A DNA stretch of 64,000 nt from Microcoleus sp. FACHB-68 (GTDB lineage Bacteria; Cyanobacteriota; Cyanobacteriia; Cyanobacteriales; Oscillatoriaceae). The notes beneath the pieces were generated by a model. It had not been told where the DNA came from. It was given only the letters and a program-made list of their open reading frames with translations, and did no database searches. Location: positions 248,001-312,000 of the forward strand of contig NZ_JACJOT010000009.1 of NCBI RefSeq assembly GCF_014695715.1, written 5' to 3'. Shown piece after piece: positions 1-9,162 of the stretch (the first letter of the stretch is position 1; every line of letters starts with the position of its first letter). A program made the translations under genes and the position numbers.

Positions 1-151
1 CCCATTTCTCTCTACCCCTTAATCCAGCTTAATTGTCTTCCTTCCCTAGAAAAGTGGAAATTGAGAATAGAGGGCAACCCATCAAATTCTTGCCCTTAGC
101 CGGCTTTTTCCGCTGACCAAAGCGCTGCTATTTTTTACTTTTACGTTTATA

Positions 152-223
152 TGGGTCGCCCGGGATTCGAACCCGGAACTATTCGGTTAAAAGCCGAGTA
201 CTCTACCGTTGAGTTAGCGACCC
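152..223 (-). tRNA. trnK: tRNA-Lys (anticodon TTT)
   Basis: Read on the minus strand this is a 72-nt cloverleaf. The acceptor arms GGGTCGC and GCGACCC pair perfectly, the T arm is CCGGG-TTCGAAT-CCCGG, and the anticodon loop CTTTTAA carries TTT, which reads lysine codons AAA and AAG. The discriminator base is A, and CCA is not encoded, as is usual in cyanobacteria. It is the only tRNA found in the window. Confidence 0.97.
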
Positions 224-282
224 AGTAACTGTGTCTTTAAAACACCTTTACTAGAGTAACAGAGGTTTTTCTAAAAGACAAG

Positions 283-1158
283 TTATTTTTCTAAAAAACT
301 TACCGTCATCCGAACGAGTGTCTCGCAACTGGCTCCTGGCTGTAAGCGAATCAAGGGCTTACCGACATTAAGGGCATTGCGGGGAGCGCTCCAAGGTTCA
401 ACACAGTAAAAATCTTTACCCTTTACCGTCCAGAAAACCACCGTGGAATAGGTGCTGTTGTAGCTGAGGGTGATCCGCATCTGCCGGCTGGCATCGGTGA
501 CACTTGTGGCTAAGCCCGTTAACTGGTTAAACGCCACATCAATTTCATCTTGCTCAAAATCAAAGGTGCCGGTGAACGGGTGTTTCGTTTGCGCTCTTTG
601 ATCTTGGTATTGGACAGCAGGAATATTAAAACGCAACTGAGTTTTGTCAAGCGCCAAAAAGTAGGGATGCAAGCCGGTGGAAAAAGGCATCGGCTCAGCC
701 GAGCGATTTGTATAGCGCTGAAAAATTTCCAAGGCATTACCTTTGATCTGGTAAGTAAAAGCCAGTTCAAAGTCAAACGGGTAAACAGCGCGTGTTTGGT
801 CATTGCTGGTCAAAACCAGCGTCATAGCGGCTCGCTCTTCAGTAATTTGCTCTCGCACTTCCCAGGGCAGATCGCGGGCAAACCCATGCTGTTTGAGGGT
901 GTATGGCTGGTCGTTGTGAGTGTAGGTGTTGTCTGGCAAGTTGCCACAGATCGGAAATAAAATCGGAATTCCACCTCGCACACTCAAGTCTGGGTTGGCA
1001 AACCGGGCGGTATCTAAGTAAAGGATGTCTTGCCCTTTTACCCGCCAGCCGGTGATGATGCCACCCCGTTCTGGAACGACCTCTAGCCGAGATTCTGCGG
1101 CTTGGTCAGTGAGAATGTAGGTTTTATACTGCTGCTTTTTGACGGCGATCGCAAACAC
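283..1158 (-). CDS. Aldose 1-epimerase-like (galactose mutarotase fold) protein
   Basis: A 291-residue cytosolic protein of the aldose epimerase superfamily, which interconverts alpha and beta anomers of sugars or hexose phosphates. Family marks are a GGIPILFPICGN segment near residue 62, HGFARDLPWEV with His91, GLHPYF with His164, and VEPW near residue 253, which supplies the Glu acting as base in the family. The length is normal for the D-hexose-6-phosphate epimerase-like branch. The start codon is GTG at 1158 and no strong ribosome site is visible. It stands alone, with its tail facing the tRNA gene. The substrate cannot be told from sequence. Confidence 0.85.
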   Translation of the reverse strand: MFAIAVKKQQYKTYILTDQAAESRLEVVPERGGIITGWRVKGQDILYLDTARFANPDLSVRGGIPILFPICGNLPDNTYTHNDQPYTLKQHGFARDLPWEVREQITEERAAMTLVLTSNDQTRAVYPFDFELAFTYQIKGNALEIFQRYTNRSAEPMPFSTGLHPYFLALDKTQLRFNIPAVQYQDQRAQTKHPFTGTFDFEQDEIDVAFNQLTGLATSVTDASRQMRITLSYNSTYSTVVFWTVKGKDFYCVEPWSAPRNALNVGKPLIRLQPGASCETLVRMTVSFLEK

Positions 1159-1196
1159 AGTGGTTATTTGTTAGTTATCAGTTGTCAGTCGGTACA

Positions 1197-1242
1197 AGTC
1201 AGTTGTCAAATATCAGTAGCGACTAACATTTAACAACTGACT
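1197..1242. repeat. Intergenic inverted repeat (agtcagttgt / acaactgact)
   Basis: Two perfect 10-nt arms (1197-1206 and 1233-1242) enclose a 26-nt loop just downstream of the CapA-like gene. There is no T tract, so it is not a classical intrinsic terminator, but it can form an mRNA 3' hairpin. The TTGTCA/TGACAA flavour recurs in the rpo operon spacers. Confidence 0.5.
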
Positions 1243-1261
1243 GCGAGGCGATTTATCTCGC

Positions 1262-3277
1262 CTAGGCGAACACCGGCAGTTGAATTGTCTTGCGACGACG
1301 CATTTGCTCGGCTGCTAAGGTGAGAGTTTCCGCTTCTTTCTGCTTCCAATTCGACAGATTAAAAGAAGGCGGTGGAATTGCGGGCAGTTGACTTTGTTGA
1401 TTTTCGGATGGCGGTGAGGGTAGGTTGGGAATGAACGGTTGTGTGATAAACGGCTGAGTGTTAATAAACTCATCCTTCGCAGCCGGTTCAGTTTCAGGAG
1501 AAGCCTCTAGCTGTTCCTCATTTTGAGGCACTTCAAGCTCTTTGGCATAGTTTCGCAGAATGATATCGCCAGGAAACACCGGCACTTTAATTGAAGAATT
1601 CGATTTCTGGGCCGGCGCTGGAGAAGGATTGGGTGTTTTTACAAGTGCCGGCGCAGAATTTTCGCCCCCTGTTGTAAATTGGGCATTCTCTAATGCCGGC
1701 GCAGAATTTGCACCTTCTGCTGCGGCAATGGATTCGGTTCGCCGAGTATTCAAGATCATCGGTGATGTCATTGGCCGCTCGAAAATATGAGAAATTTCCT
1801 CAATATAGTTGAGAATCTCGTCGCCTCGCTCATTCTTAACAACGGTTGGCTGATACTGCCTCACTTCCACCGGCAGAAACTCTACCTTCATTTTTTGCCC
1901 TTTCAGCGAGACTTTCAGCACGGCTGTATCGTAATCGCTGCGGGAATTTCCCCCGAAGATAAAATTTCCTAACGAGTAGGCAATGGGCCGGCCCTTATAA
2001 ATCTCTGCACCCTGCAACACGTGGGGATGATGGCCAACTACCACATCGGCCCCCTGATCGATTGTGAAATGAGCCAATTGCCGCTGCCAATCAGCCGGAT
2101 AATCGGCGAGTTCTGCACCCCAATGGTAGTTCACGATGATCCAGTCTACCTGGTTCCGGATCGCACTGATATCTTCAGCGATTTGAGCTTCGAGTAAAGG
2201 GTTGGTGCCGGCTACTTGCTCGGCGGCAGCATGAGATTCTGGATCGTAGTAACCCAGATAGGCAATCCGCTGACCTTTGACTTCAATAATTTCTGGGCGT
2301 CGTGCTTCTTTGATATCTCTGCCGGCACCCACATAGCGAATTCCTGCCCCATCTAATGTTTGCAGGGTTTCCTCTAGTCCGGGTGCCTCATAATCCATCG
2401 TGTGGTTATTGGCGAGATTGACAATATCTACACCCCCCTCTGTCAGGACTTGGACGGATTCGGGGTCGGCTTTAAAATTAAATTCTTTACCTGGTCTAAT
2501 TGTCTCGGATCGCGTCAGCGGATTTTCCAAATTGACCATCGCCACATCAACTTGCCGGTATAAATCCATTTGAGCGAAGGCCCATTTGTAATCGTTGCCG
2601 GCCACATCTGCAAAGGAATCTGACAAAGTGACATCGCCGGCAAACATCAGCGTCACGATCGGATCAGTCGGATCGGTTACCTGATTGTGATACTTCACAG
2701 GGATGGTTTCTAAAGCCGCCCGCACCTCTTTGGGGCGAGTTTGTTGGCTCAGCGTCACCGCCTCAGTCGGGATAGGAGTAGAAGCAATTTTATTATTTAG
2801 AATGGCGCGGTAACCAAACCAGCAGCCAAAGGTAAAAGAAGCAACTGCTGTGCCTACCACTAGCAGGGCACGCAGCACCTTAAAATTAATTTTCTCACCG
2901 GGCAGCCAGCCAATCGCAGGCTTTCTAGACACCCCTTGCACGCGCCGCTGCTGGTTAGCTGGGGTGACAATGCGGACTGATTCTTTCCACAGAATATCGG
3001 GTTGGCCGGCACAACGCGCCACAATCCGCACACCATCTATTTCGTCTGAGTTTAGTTTCCAAATTTGGTGACAGATTGATTGGACAGTCCGCTGCTTGTC
3101 CACTGCTTGTCGGAACTCTACAAAGATTTGTAGACAGCCGGCCTGAGCGTTTTCTACACGGGCGTGAATGCCTTGAGGCAACAAGTACGTGTTTATCCAA
3201 TACGTCAGCGCCCGGAAATTACCTGCTCGCGCTAAATCGATTACAGACGGTTGCCACACACTGTCTAGACTCGTCAT
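1262..3277 (-). CDS. CapA family membrane-anchored metallophosphatase-like protein
   Basis: A 671-residue protein with a cytoplasmic N-terminal region of about 130 residues, one transmembrane helix at about 134-157, and a CapA (poly-gamma-glutamate synthesis) domain at about 205-450. The domain has GDVTLSDS, NLENPLT, LANNHTMDY and GHHPHVLQG, the conserved segments of this calcineurin-like family. A Pro/Ala/Asn/Ser-rich low-complexity region precedes the C-terminus. A TTG at 3286 is also in frame, but ATG 3277 sits 9 nt after GAGG and is the better start. CapA proteins take part in capsule or polyglutamate export. No capB or capC lies nearby, so a role in surface polymer metabolism is only inferred. 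Confidence 0.85.
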   Translation of the reverse strand: MTSLDSVWQPSVIDLARAGNFRALTYWINTYLLPQGIHARVENAQAGCLQIFVEFRQAVDKQRTVQSICHQIWKLNSDEIDGVRIVARCAGQPDILWKESVRIVTPANQQRRVQGVSRKPAIGWLPGEKINFKVLRALLVVGTAVASFTFGCWFGYRAILNNKIASTPIPTEAVTLSQQTRPKEVRAALETIPVKYHNQVTDPTDPIVTLMFAGDVTLSDSFADVAGNDYKWAFAQMDLYRQVDVAMVNLENPLTRSETIRPGKEFNFKADPESVQVLTEGGVDIVNLANNHTMDYEAPGLEETLQTLDGAGIRYVGAGRDIKEARRPEIIEVKGQRIAYLGYYDPESHAAAEQVAGTNPLLEAQIAEDISAIRNQVDWIIVNYHWGAELADYPADWQRQLAHFTIDQGADVVVGHHPHVLQGAEIYKGRPIAYSLGNFIFGGNSRSDYDTAVLKVSLKGQKMKVEFLPVEVRQYQPTVVKNERGDEILNYIEEISHIFERPMTSPMILNTRRTESIAAAEGANSAPALENAQFTTGGENSAPALVKTPNPSPAPAQKSNSSIKVPVFPGDIILRNYAKELEVPQNEEQLEASPETEPAAKDEFINTQPFITQPFIPNLPSPPSENQQSQLPAIPPPSFNLSNWKQKEAETLTLAAEQMRRRKTIQLPVFA

Positions 3278-3709
3278 CCTGTTCAATCCTCAACACACGC
3301 TACGCTGCTTAAAACTAACACCCTATTGAAAGTCAACTCAAGTGTTCTCCGGCAATCGGAGGCATTTGTTTAATGGCAGTTCAATCGTAGTTTACAACGG
3401 CACCTATGATTCTACGGGCAGGTTTCATTAACCTAGCTGGGAGAAAGTGTATCGATTTTTATAGACACTGCGTTCCCATCTTGAGCGCTCAGCTCCCCCG
3501 TTCTTGCCGGCGAAAGCGTTTTCAGAACCCCAGCACCGTACAACCTCGTTCCCAGACTGCAAAGAGTGATACAAATTGTCAGTGACTTCAATCACTGTGA
3601 CACAAGCTTCACAATCACACCTATCGGGGATCGCTATCAACTGATCTCTCGCTAAAATCCAGGATATTTAAGGGTAAGGAATTCACAGATTCAGGATGCT
3701 CATACTGCC
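3278..3709. other. Intergenic region, no convincing gene
   Basis: A divergent spacer between the CapA-like gene and the small gene at 3710. It holds a near-perfect inverted repeat at 3577-3602 (tgtcagtga and tcactgtgaca around cttcaa), about 108 nt upstream of 3710, which could be a regulator site. A 70-codon minus-strand frame at 3428-3640 has no ribosome site or recognisable content and was not called. Confidence 0.4.
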
Positions 3710-3949
3710 ATGATTCGCACCCTTGTAGAATCCGCATTTCAAACAGGTTGCCTCAGCGTCGAATCGGAAGGTCTTATCCGCCAAGTTTTAGTCCTCAAGG
3801 GCTATCGCTCAGACGATTTAGACGCACTCGCTAACCTTTGTGACGCTGTCAAGGCTGGTTACATTCAACGTGAAAGTCGGGGGAGAGTCTCGCTCTTTTT
3901 AGAGGAATCCCGCAAACTCTCACAAAGTTTTCTTTTTGCGAACACTTAG
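3710..3949 (+). CDS. Small hypothetical protein (79 aa)
   Basis: A soluble 79-residue protein predicted to be mostly helical, with the charged core YRSDDLDALANLCDAVKAG. No signal peptide, membrane segment or catalytic motif is seen. The amino-acid composition and regular helical pattern look like real coding sequence, but no family was recognised. The start ATG 3710 has no clear Shine-Dalgarno sequence. It is read away from the CapA-like gene. An AT-rich inverted repeat (about 4053-4079, aaaaattata/tataattttt) lies downstream and might end the transcript. Confidence 0.6.
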   Translation: MIRTLVESAFQTGCLSVESEGLIRQVLVLKGYRSDDLDALANLCDAVKAGYIQRESRGRVSLFLEESRKLSQSFLFANT

Positions 3950-4167
3950 CGAGAAATCTTCACTTTAACGATTTCTATGAGGCGCTGGGAAAGTGGTTTC
4001 TCGGCGTTTTGTGTCGGTGAACGGCCCTAATCCCGCCCGCGACTTTAAGTAAAAAAATTATATTAAGTATATAATTTTTGAAAAAAGCGGTTGTTTCAGT
4101 GCCTTTTTAAGCATTCAAACAGTGGTAGGATTGGCGAAGTCGTTCATTACTTGGCTGAAATATTGCG

Positions 4168-4632
4168 ATGGCAACTGCCACTTCCTATCCCAACGCACCT
4201 GATGTGTCTACCGAAGACTACCTGGTAGTAGGCTTAGCCACTTGCTTTATCAAAGAAGATGGCGAAGTCCATGAAGTTAAAATAATTGAGCCTATCCCTT
4301 CGGCAGCTTTAGAAGCAATTCTCAAAGGAATTCCCACTTCTTACCAAATGGCTGTTAGCACAACCGTGGGGGCAGTGTTAGATGGTGAAACCCCTCAAAA
4401 ACCGGCCCAGTTTCCAGCAGATGCTCAATTCTGCGATGAGTTTTCCTTCCGGACGATCGCGGCGACTCGCACCTACAAAAGCCGTACCTCCGCTCAATCA
4501 CACCTTCCTTTAGGAACCGTGCGCGATGACTTTAATTATTCCTTGGAACGCAAGCGGGTGCTAAATTCCCACCGGATTATTAAAGCAGAAGACAATGTGA
4601 AGCAGCACGAGTACACCCACAAGGTACTGTGA
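4168..4632 (+). CDS. Conserved-looking cyanobacterial protein of unknown function (154 aa)
   Basis: A soluble 154-residue protein without signal peptide or membrane helix. It has the motif-like stretches DYLVVGLATCFIKEDGEV, EPIPSAALEAIL and a basic C-terminal half ending in HEYTHKVL. I have the impression of a widespread cyanobacterial family but cannot name a function. It is monocistronic: an AT-rich spacer precedes it and a perfect intrinsic terminator starts 2 nt after the stop codon. No catalytic motif can be pointed to. Confidence 0.75.
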   Translation: MATATSYPNAPDVSTEDYLVVGLATCFIKEDGEVHEVKIIEPIPSAALEAILKGIPTSYQMAVSTTVGAVLDGETPQKPAQFPADAQFCDEFSFRTIAATRTYKSRTSAQSHLPLGTVRDDFNYSLERKRVLNSHRIIKAEDNVKQHEYTHKVL

Positions 4633-4633
4633 C

Positions 4634-4684
4634 AAAAATCAGAATTCAGAAGGTTGACAAGGTTCTGAATTCTGATTTTTTATT
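4634..4684 (+). terminator. Strong intrinsic terminator
   Basis: A perfect 18-bp stem (4634-4651 with 4663-4680, core atcagaattcag) around an 11-nt loop, ending in a T-rich tract. It begins 2 nt after the stop of the 154-aa gene. The A-rich 5' arm means it could also work on the minus strand. Confidence 0.9.
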
Positions 4685-5533
4685 AAGATTTTAAGAGATT
4701 GCCGGCCCTGTCTCACCTCAAAGGTCAGCCGGCAGCTTCTGGAATGCTAAAAATACGCCGGCTTGAGTGACAGACGCCTGAAGGCTCGTTTCCCCTTGAA
4801 ATACGGCTTCCATTCCCCTGCCGGTTGGGGAAAAAAGATAATTCACGATTAAATTAATTTAACCTTAAAGATAGAGGAAATTTTTCTCTCTCTCGGATTT
4901 TAAAACACTTCAATAAAATTGAATGGAGTTATTTTGTATTCCTGCTTACTTTCTAAATTCACAGATAACTCTTTCTTGAGATATAAGTAACCCACAAGAA
5001 AAGCTGTTAATTTAAAAATAGGTAATAATTAACTCCAAAAACAAGCAAAAGTTGGAAAGCTTTGGGTGTTTCGCTTTGGCTTCATTGAAACTTCAAACAG
5101 TAAGGTATTCTCACTCTTAATTGGATAATTATGCACTGACTCCATGAAGCAAAATTAGGCAGGCAGTATTAAGTAGAGTTAGCAATAACAATTCTGTTTA
5201 GGGGAAGGAGTTCTAACAATAAATATAAAAACGCGAGCAATAAAGCCTGTTATTTGTTGGAAATTATATCTTGACAGCCAATTAACTTAGTCTTTGTCAA
5301 AAGTAAAGATGAAAAAATTAGGTTTTTAGCAATATAAAATTGATTAACTATAAAATGAAATATTTAACTTTGCAATAATATTTTATTAGTAAGTTTGAGG
5401 TATAGAAACCTATTACTTAATCAAACATTGATTAAAACCGCATTTAATTTTTCATGAATCATAATCAGAGGTTTTCAAATTTTTATAAAAATGAATATAT
5501 TTCTCGTTAAAAATCCAAGAATAGGGGAGAATA
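4685..5533. other. Long AT-rich leader region upstream of the terminal oxidase gene
   Basis: About 850 nt without a convincing open frame. The first 150 nt are GC-richer and carry GCCGGC motifs. The rest is AT-rich and lies directly upstream of the oxidase gene, so it probably contains its promoter and a long leader. No clear sigma70 pair, riboswitch fold or small RNA could be assigned by eye. Confidence 0.3.
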
Positions 5534-6232
5534 ATGATTCAGTTATTAGTTAATATCTTAGAAGTTACTTTGGGAACATTTTATGGAAAACGTTTTTACG
5601 CACGCTGCTTTGTGCTGGAAACAATCGCTCGTGTTCCTTACTTTGCTTATCTGTCAGTGCTTCACCTTTATGAAAGTCTCGGATTTTGGGATAAATCTGA
5701 TTGGCTGAAAATTCACTTCGCTGAAACTTGGAATGAATTGCATCACCTGCGAATTATTGAAGCGCTGGGGGGAAATGAGCGTGCCATTGACCGTTTTATC
5801 GCTCGCATAGGGGTTCTTTTTTACTACTGGGTTCTGGTTTTTATCTATATGATTTCACCCCGAGCTGCTTACTACTTTAACGAGTTAGTGGAAGAAAAAG
5901 CCCACCACACCTATGATAAGTATTTAAACGAGTGTGAGGCGGAACTTAAAAGCCAGCCGGCACCGGCAGTGGCAATTGCTTATTACCGAGATGGCGATCT
6001 CTATATGTTTGATGAGTTTCAAACGTCTCATCTGCCGGCACAGCGCCGGCCAAAAATCGAAAATCTCTATGATGTGTTTGTGGCTATCCGTAATGACGAA
6101 ATGGAACACGTTAACACGATGAAGGCTTGTCAGAGATCGGATGCGAAGGAGATTATAAATAGCCCTCATAGTGCTGAGGTTAAAGCTCAATCTCAAGAAG
6201 ATTCAGAGGTGTCCGATAAACATTTAGTTTAA
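5534..6232 (+). CDS. Plastoquinol terminal oxidase (PTOX/alternative oxidase type)
   Basis: A 232-residue di-iron oxidase that passes electrons from plastoquinol to oxygen, making water and acting as a safety valve at the thylakoid membrane. All six iron ligands of the family are present: Glu29 (LETIAR), Glu68 and His71 (NELHHL), Glu120 (LVEEKAHHTY), Glu189 and His192 (NDEMEH). PAPAVAIAYYRDGDLYMFDEFQTS and RRPKIENLYDVFVAIR match the chloroplast IMMUTANS-type branch rather than mitochondrial AOX. It has no transit peptide and is a monotopic membrane protein. A ribosome site AGGGGAG precedes ATG 5534. The tail after residue 200 is acidic and variable. It is monocistronic behind a long AT-rich leader. 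Confidence 0.93.
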   Translation: MIQLLVNILEVTLGTFYGKRFYARCFVLETIARVPYFAYLSVLHLYESLGFWDKSDWLKIHFAETWNELHHLRIIEALGGNERAIDRFIARIGVLFYYWVLVFIYMISPRAAYYFNELVEEKAHHTYDKYLNECEAELKSQPAPAVAIAYYRDGDLYMFDEFQTSHLPAQRRPKIENLYDVFVAIRNDEMEHVNTMKACQRSDAKEIINSPHSAEVKAQSQEDSEVSDKHLV

Positions 6233-6255
6233 TGGTTAGAGGATTTGGATTTTTT

Positions 6256-6353
6256 AACCGCAGATTAACGCAGATTAACGCAGATGAAGGCGATAGTCGG
6301 TTGTTGGGTATCAGATAAGCGCAGATGAAGGCGATAGCCGGCTATTAGGTATC
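6256..6353 (+). repeat. Short direct repeats downstream of the oxidase gene
   Basis: The decamer cagattaacg occurs twice in tandem (6261-6280). A 33-nt unit starting gcagatgaaggcgatag occurs at 6280-6312 and again, with a few changes, at 6321-6353, a period of 41 nt. It appears non-coding and looks like a small local duplication. Confidence 0.6.
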
Positions 6354-6438
6354 GCCTATAAGTTTGATGGTGGGTGGATGGGTTTTATCTGGGGTTTTTA
6401 AGATTTCACCGGCAGTCTTAGGTAAATGAGCCGTCTGA

Positions 6439-6657
6439 TTACTTTTCTGCGTCTTCAATTAGTTTTTTGAAGCGGAGATAGGCTTGTTCGGGTGTGAGGG
6501 GGGGAGATTCGTTTTCGTTGGGGATGTAGTATTGCCGGCTGTCTGGAAAATGACGCACGAGAAAACTTGGAATTAGCCCTAATTGCATTGCTTTTTCCCC
6601 AAGCTGATCTGCGGTTTCTGCGAGGGTGTATTCATCGTGAAAAGGCGCTTTACTCAT
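6439..6657 (-). CDS. Small hypothetical protein (72 aa)
   Basis: A 72-residue soluble, acidic protein beginning MSKAPFHDEYTLAETADQL. The frame is open further upstream, but ATG 6657 lies 8 nt after the strong ribosome site AAGGAG and is the likely start. The sequence suggests helices (ETADQLGEKAMQLGLIPSFL and TPEQAYLRFKKLIEDAEK). No family was recognised. It is the first of a row of minus-strand genes up to 11.8 kb, most with strong ribosome sites, so it may belong to that stress-related group. Confidence 0.7.
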   Translation of the reverse strand: MSKAPFHDEYTLAETADQLGEKAMQLGLIPSFLVRHFPDSRQYYIPNENESPPLTPEQAYLRFKKLIEDAEK

Positions 6658-6836
6658 TGATGTTTGTCTCCTTAATTCATAGTGTGTGCAATGTGTTCGG
6701 TTATAACCGGCCCTCTGCAATTTGAGGTGCCGGCAATACTTCTGGATCGTCGTCCAGCGATAGCAAGAATTAAATTAACTGATCTTGATCTTGGCTGGTG
6801 AAACCGGCTTTCTCCTCGACCCAATAGGAGTGTCCC

Positions 6837-7556
6837 CTACCTTCTGCATTCATTATTGCCGGCCATTGCGATCAGCAGGCCGGTGTTGAGGTCTGTATTG
6901 GGTGCGCCTTCTAGGATGCGACCCGTATCTTCTTTAACGGCTGCGTGATATAGGGCGCAGGTTACACCGGCTTTCACGCCACCCAAAGCAATTTTGGTGC
7001 GAATTCCCAACGGAATCAGGGAACTTGCGGGCACATCTAAGCCGGTGTTGAGGAGGGTGCCGGCTTTAAAGGTTTTTCCGCCAACCGTAATATCTTTATC
7101 TAGGGGCACTTGCAGGTTTTGTGTCGGTTTTCCTTGGAGTGCCAAAATTGCTTTTGTTAGACTGCCTACATTAATCGGGCCATCGAGAATGGCACTGACA
7201 TCGGTGAAGAAAACCTCATTACCAAAGGTTTGCGTGTAAAAACTCTTGCGACCGAGTGCTAGTAAATCTTCTGTAACCTCAACTGCACCATTTTGGGGTG
7301 ATAGAAACTCACGCCCCTCGTCGGTTTGCAGCAGGTTTGTGGCCTCTTCTGGGCTGACAGTGTGGCCCAACACATCGTATGAACCGATTTCCTTGGGTGC
7401 CGGTTTTGTGGAAGGGGTGTAGGTGAGGTATCCACTGGGCGGTCTTGCCGGCAATGCCAGTTCAAGGCGGTAAGCCAGAAAGCCAATCACGAGGAGAATC
7501 AGCGACAGTAAAATAGCTGTGCGCCATGATTTCCTTGTGGACTGTGTCTCACCCAT
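6837..7556 (-). CDS. Membrane-anchored protein with degenerate cytochrome c motif (CxxYH)
   Basis: A 239-residue protein with one N-terminal transmembrane helix at about 14-32 and an exported domain. Near the C-terminus a segment reads VTCALYHAAV. Cys200, Tyr203 and His204 align with the CxxCH haem c attachment motif, with the second Cys replaced by Tyr. The following RILEGAPNTDLNTGLLIAMA resembles the segment after the haem site in a group of bacterial c-type cytochromes, from memory. The codon is TAT, one change from Cys (TGT). The protein stops soon after this segment (NNECRR), so it may also be truncated. ATG 7556 is preceded by GAGG; a GTG at 7568 is possible. It lies just downstream of the Mn catalase gene. 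Haem binding is doubtful. Confidence 0.6.
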   Translation of the reverse strand: MGETQSTRKSWRTAILLSLILLVIGFLAYRLELALPARPPSGYLTYTPSTKPAPKEIGSYDVLGHTVSPEEATNLLQTDEGREFLSPQNGAVEVTEDLLALGRKSFYTQTFGNEVFFTDVSAILDGPINVGSLTKAILALQGKPTQNLQVPLDKDITVGGKTFKAGTLLNTGLDVPASSLIPLGIRTKIALGGVKAGVTCALYHAAVKEDTGRILEGAPNTDLNTGLLIAMAGNNECRR

Positions 7557-7741
7557 CAGATCCCTCACTCAACACTTTTTTGGTTGTTCAAAGCCGGTTT
7601 TTCACCCACTCCAAGTACACGGAAACTGAAGACAATTTGTTACAAACTGTTGGGGCAAATGTTGAGCGTTTAAATTTATCCTATTCCGCTCAAGGCAGAG
7701 ACATTTCTGCCTCAAACTTTGCCCCACTAAGAACTGAGAAC

Positions 7742-8623
7742 TCAAGAGTTAGGACTCATTCTTACCTGCTTGCCGGTGCCGTGCAATTTCGGATCAGGTA
7801 GTGGTGCATCAGGACCCGGATCTGGGCCTAGCGGCTGAGGATCTTCCACATACTTGAACTCGCCTTTGCCATCCATCGATTCGCCTTTCGCCCAGCGACC
7901 TTCTGCGCTGTCCGTACCGTCGGAGTGGTTCCAGAATTGATAAGAAAACTCTGTTTTTTCCAAGTCTTGCGGGAAAGAACTTGGCACCGGCGTTGTTTCC
8001 AGTCCGGAAGATTCCAAATCTTCAATCGCTGCTAACCACAGGTTTTGGTGCATGGTGTCGCGGGCGATCATAAAACTGAGGGTATCTTTCACCCCTGGAT
8101 CGTTTGACATTTCATACATCCGCACAGCCTGTAGCCGGCCTTGTGATTCCGCATGAAGATTTGAGCGGAAGTCTGCCAGTAAATTGCCGCTAGCGACGAT
8201 GAAACGACCGTTCCACGGATAACCGACGCTGTCAGCGGCTGTGGCACCCCCACCGGAGACAATGGCGTGTTGGGGGTTCATGCTTCCCAGGATCACATCG
8301 CGGGGGTTGCTGCCTCCCATCACCGCACCCACGACGGCATCTTTGAAGCCTTCCTCTTGCTGGGCAACCGGGGCTTTATCCAGCAAGTGGGCGATCATTG
8401 TAGCGAGCATTTCAATATGCCCGATTTCTTCTGTTCCCACATCAAGCAGCATATCGCGGTACTTAGCCGGCCCTCTGCAGTTCCATCCTTGGAAAAGGTA
8501 CTGCATCATCACCGTCATTTCGCCAAAGGTGCCGCCGATCAATTCTTGAATTTTCTTGGCGTAGACTGGATCGGGACTCTCAGGCCGCTTGTAATACTGC
8601 AGTTGCTTTTTGTGATAAAACAT
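7742..8623 (-). CDS. Manganese catalase
   Basis: A 293-residue ferritin-like non-haem catalase that splits hydrogen peroxide into water and oxygen in the cytoplasm using a di-manganese centre. Ligand residues are visible: Glu35 (GTFGEMTVMMQY), Glu66 and His69 (GTEEIGHIEM), Glu159 (LHAESQGR) and His192 (ARDTMHQNLW). The first three have the same numbering as in the Lactobacillus enzyme. The C-terminus is a Pro/Asp-rich tail (GPDPGPDAPLPDP), common in the family. ATG 8623 follows AGGAG by 6 nt; a GTG codon directly before it is less likely. The neighbouring cupin, dehydrogenase and SRPBCC genes suggest a peroxide or desiccation stress group. Confidence 0.95.
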   Translation of the reverse strand: MFYHKKQLQYYKRPESPDPVYAKKIQELIGGTFGEMTVMMQYLFQGWNCRGPAKYRDMLLDVGTEEIGHIEMLATMIAHLLDKAPVAQQEEGFKDAVVGAVMGGSNPRDVILGSMNPQHAIVSGGGATAADSVGYPWNGRFIVASGNLLADFRSNLHAESQGRLQAVRMYEMSNDPGVKDTLSFMIARDTMHQNLWLAAIEDLESSGLETTPVPSSFPQDLEKTEFSYQFWNHSDGTDSAEGRWAKGESMDGKGEFKYVEDPQPLGPDPGPDAPLPDPKLHGTGKQVRMSPNS

Positions 8624-8823
8624 CACGAACTCCTAAATTGGTGTTTGCTTGATTGATCGCACCGCACATTCTGCAACACAATCCTCAAAAGACAGCAACA
8701 CATTCACAAGTAATTGCTGTGTTGCTATTTAACTTTTAACGTTTTTGCGCGGCTAGAGTAATCGACCAATAGAAAGACAAAAACCTCAACAGGTGGTTCT
8801 ATTGCTATAACTTTGGATTAGGT

Positions 8824-9162
8824 TTATTCATCACGTCCGTGAATTTGTGCCGGCGGACTGGTCGCTTCAACTGCTGTGAATGCTTCCAAAATTTTGTAGC
8901 TATGGCTAGCTCCTTTTGGCACGATCCAAGAATTACCAGGCTCAAGTAAAAGTGTCTGACCTTCTATGTGTAGTTCAGCACGTCCTGCGATTACATAACC
9001 AACCGTTTCATACTCACGTTGCGCTTCTGGCTTGGCTTCGCCCGGTTGCTCATCTTCCCAAAGGCGCATGGAAACTGTTGTGCCTGATGCGAGATATTTT
9101 TGCCCCATTTCCCCTTTTGGAGAATGAGCCGAGTCTACTTTCTTCACACTGGTATCAGCCAT
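8824..9162 (-). CDS. Small cupin-domain protein
   Basis: A 112-residue single-domain beta barrel of the cupin superfamily. The two cupin motifs are recognisable in GYVIAGRAELHIEGQTLLLEPGNSWIVP and GASHSYKI. Few of the usual metal ligands are kept in motif 1, since Glu and Tyr replace the HxH pair, so enzymatic activity cannot be inferred. ATG 9162 (MADTSVKK) is preferred because GGAG lies 8 nt upstream; ATGs at 9174, 9168 and 9165 are in frame and would add up to four residues. It lies between Mn catalase and a small acidic protein in the same orientation. Confidence 0.8.
   Translation of the reverse strand: MADTSVKKVDSAHSPKGEMGQKYLASGTTVSMRLWEDEQPGEAKPEAQREYETVGYVIAGRAELHIEGQTLLLEPGNSWIVPKGASHSYKILEAFTAVEATSPPAQIHGRDE

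Noticed and set aside
3428-3640. 70-codon minus-strand frame
   Set aside because: No ribosome site, no recognisable domain, and the region behaves like a spacer with an inverted repeat.
4810-4835. tcccc/gggga hairpin as terminator
   Set aside because: Followed by A residues on the plus strand and without T run on the minus strand.
6256-6353. Possible CRISPR array
   Set aside because: Only two imperfect units with an 8-nt gap; no regular spacers and no cas genes.
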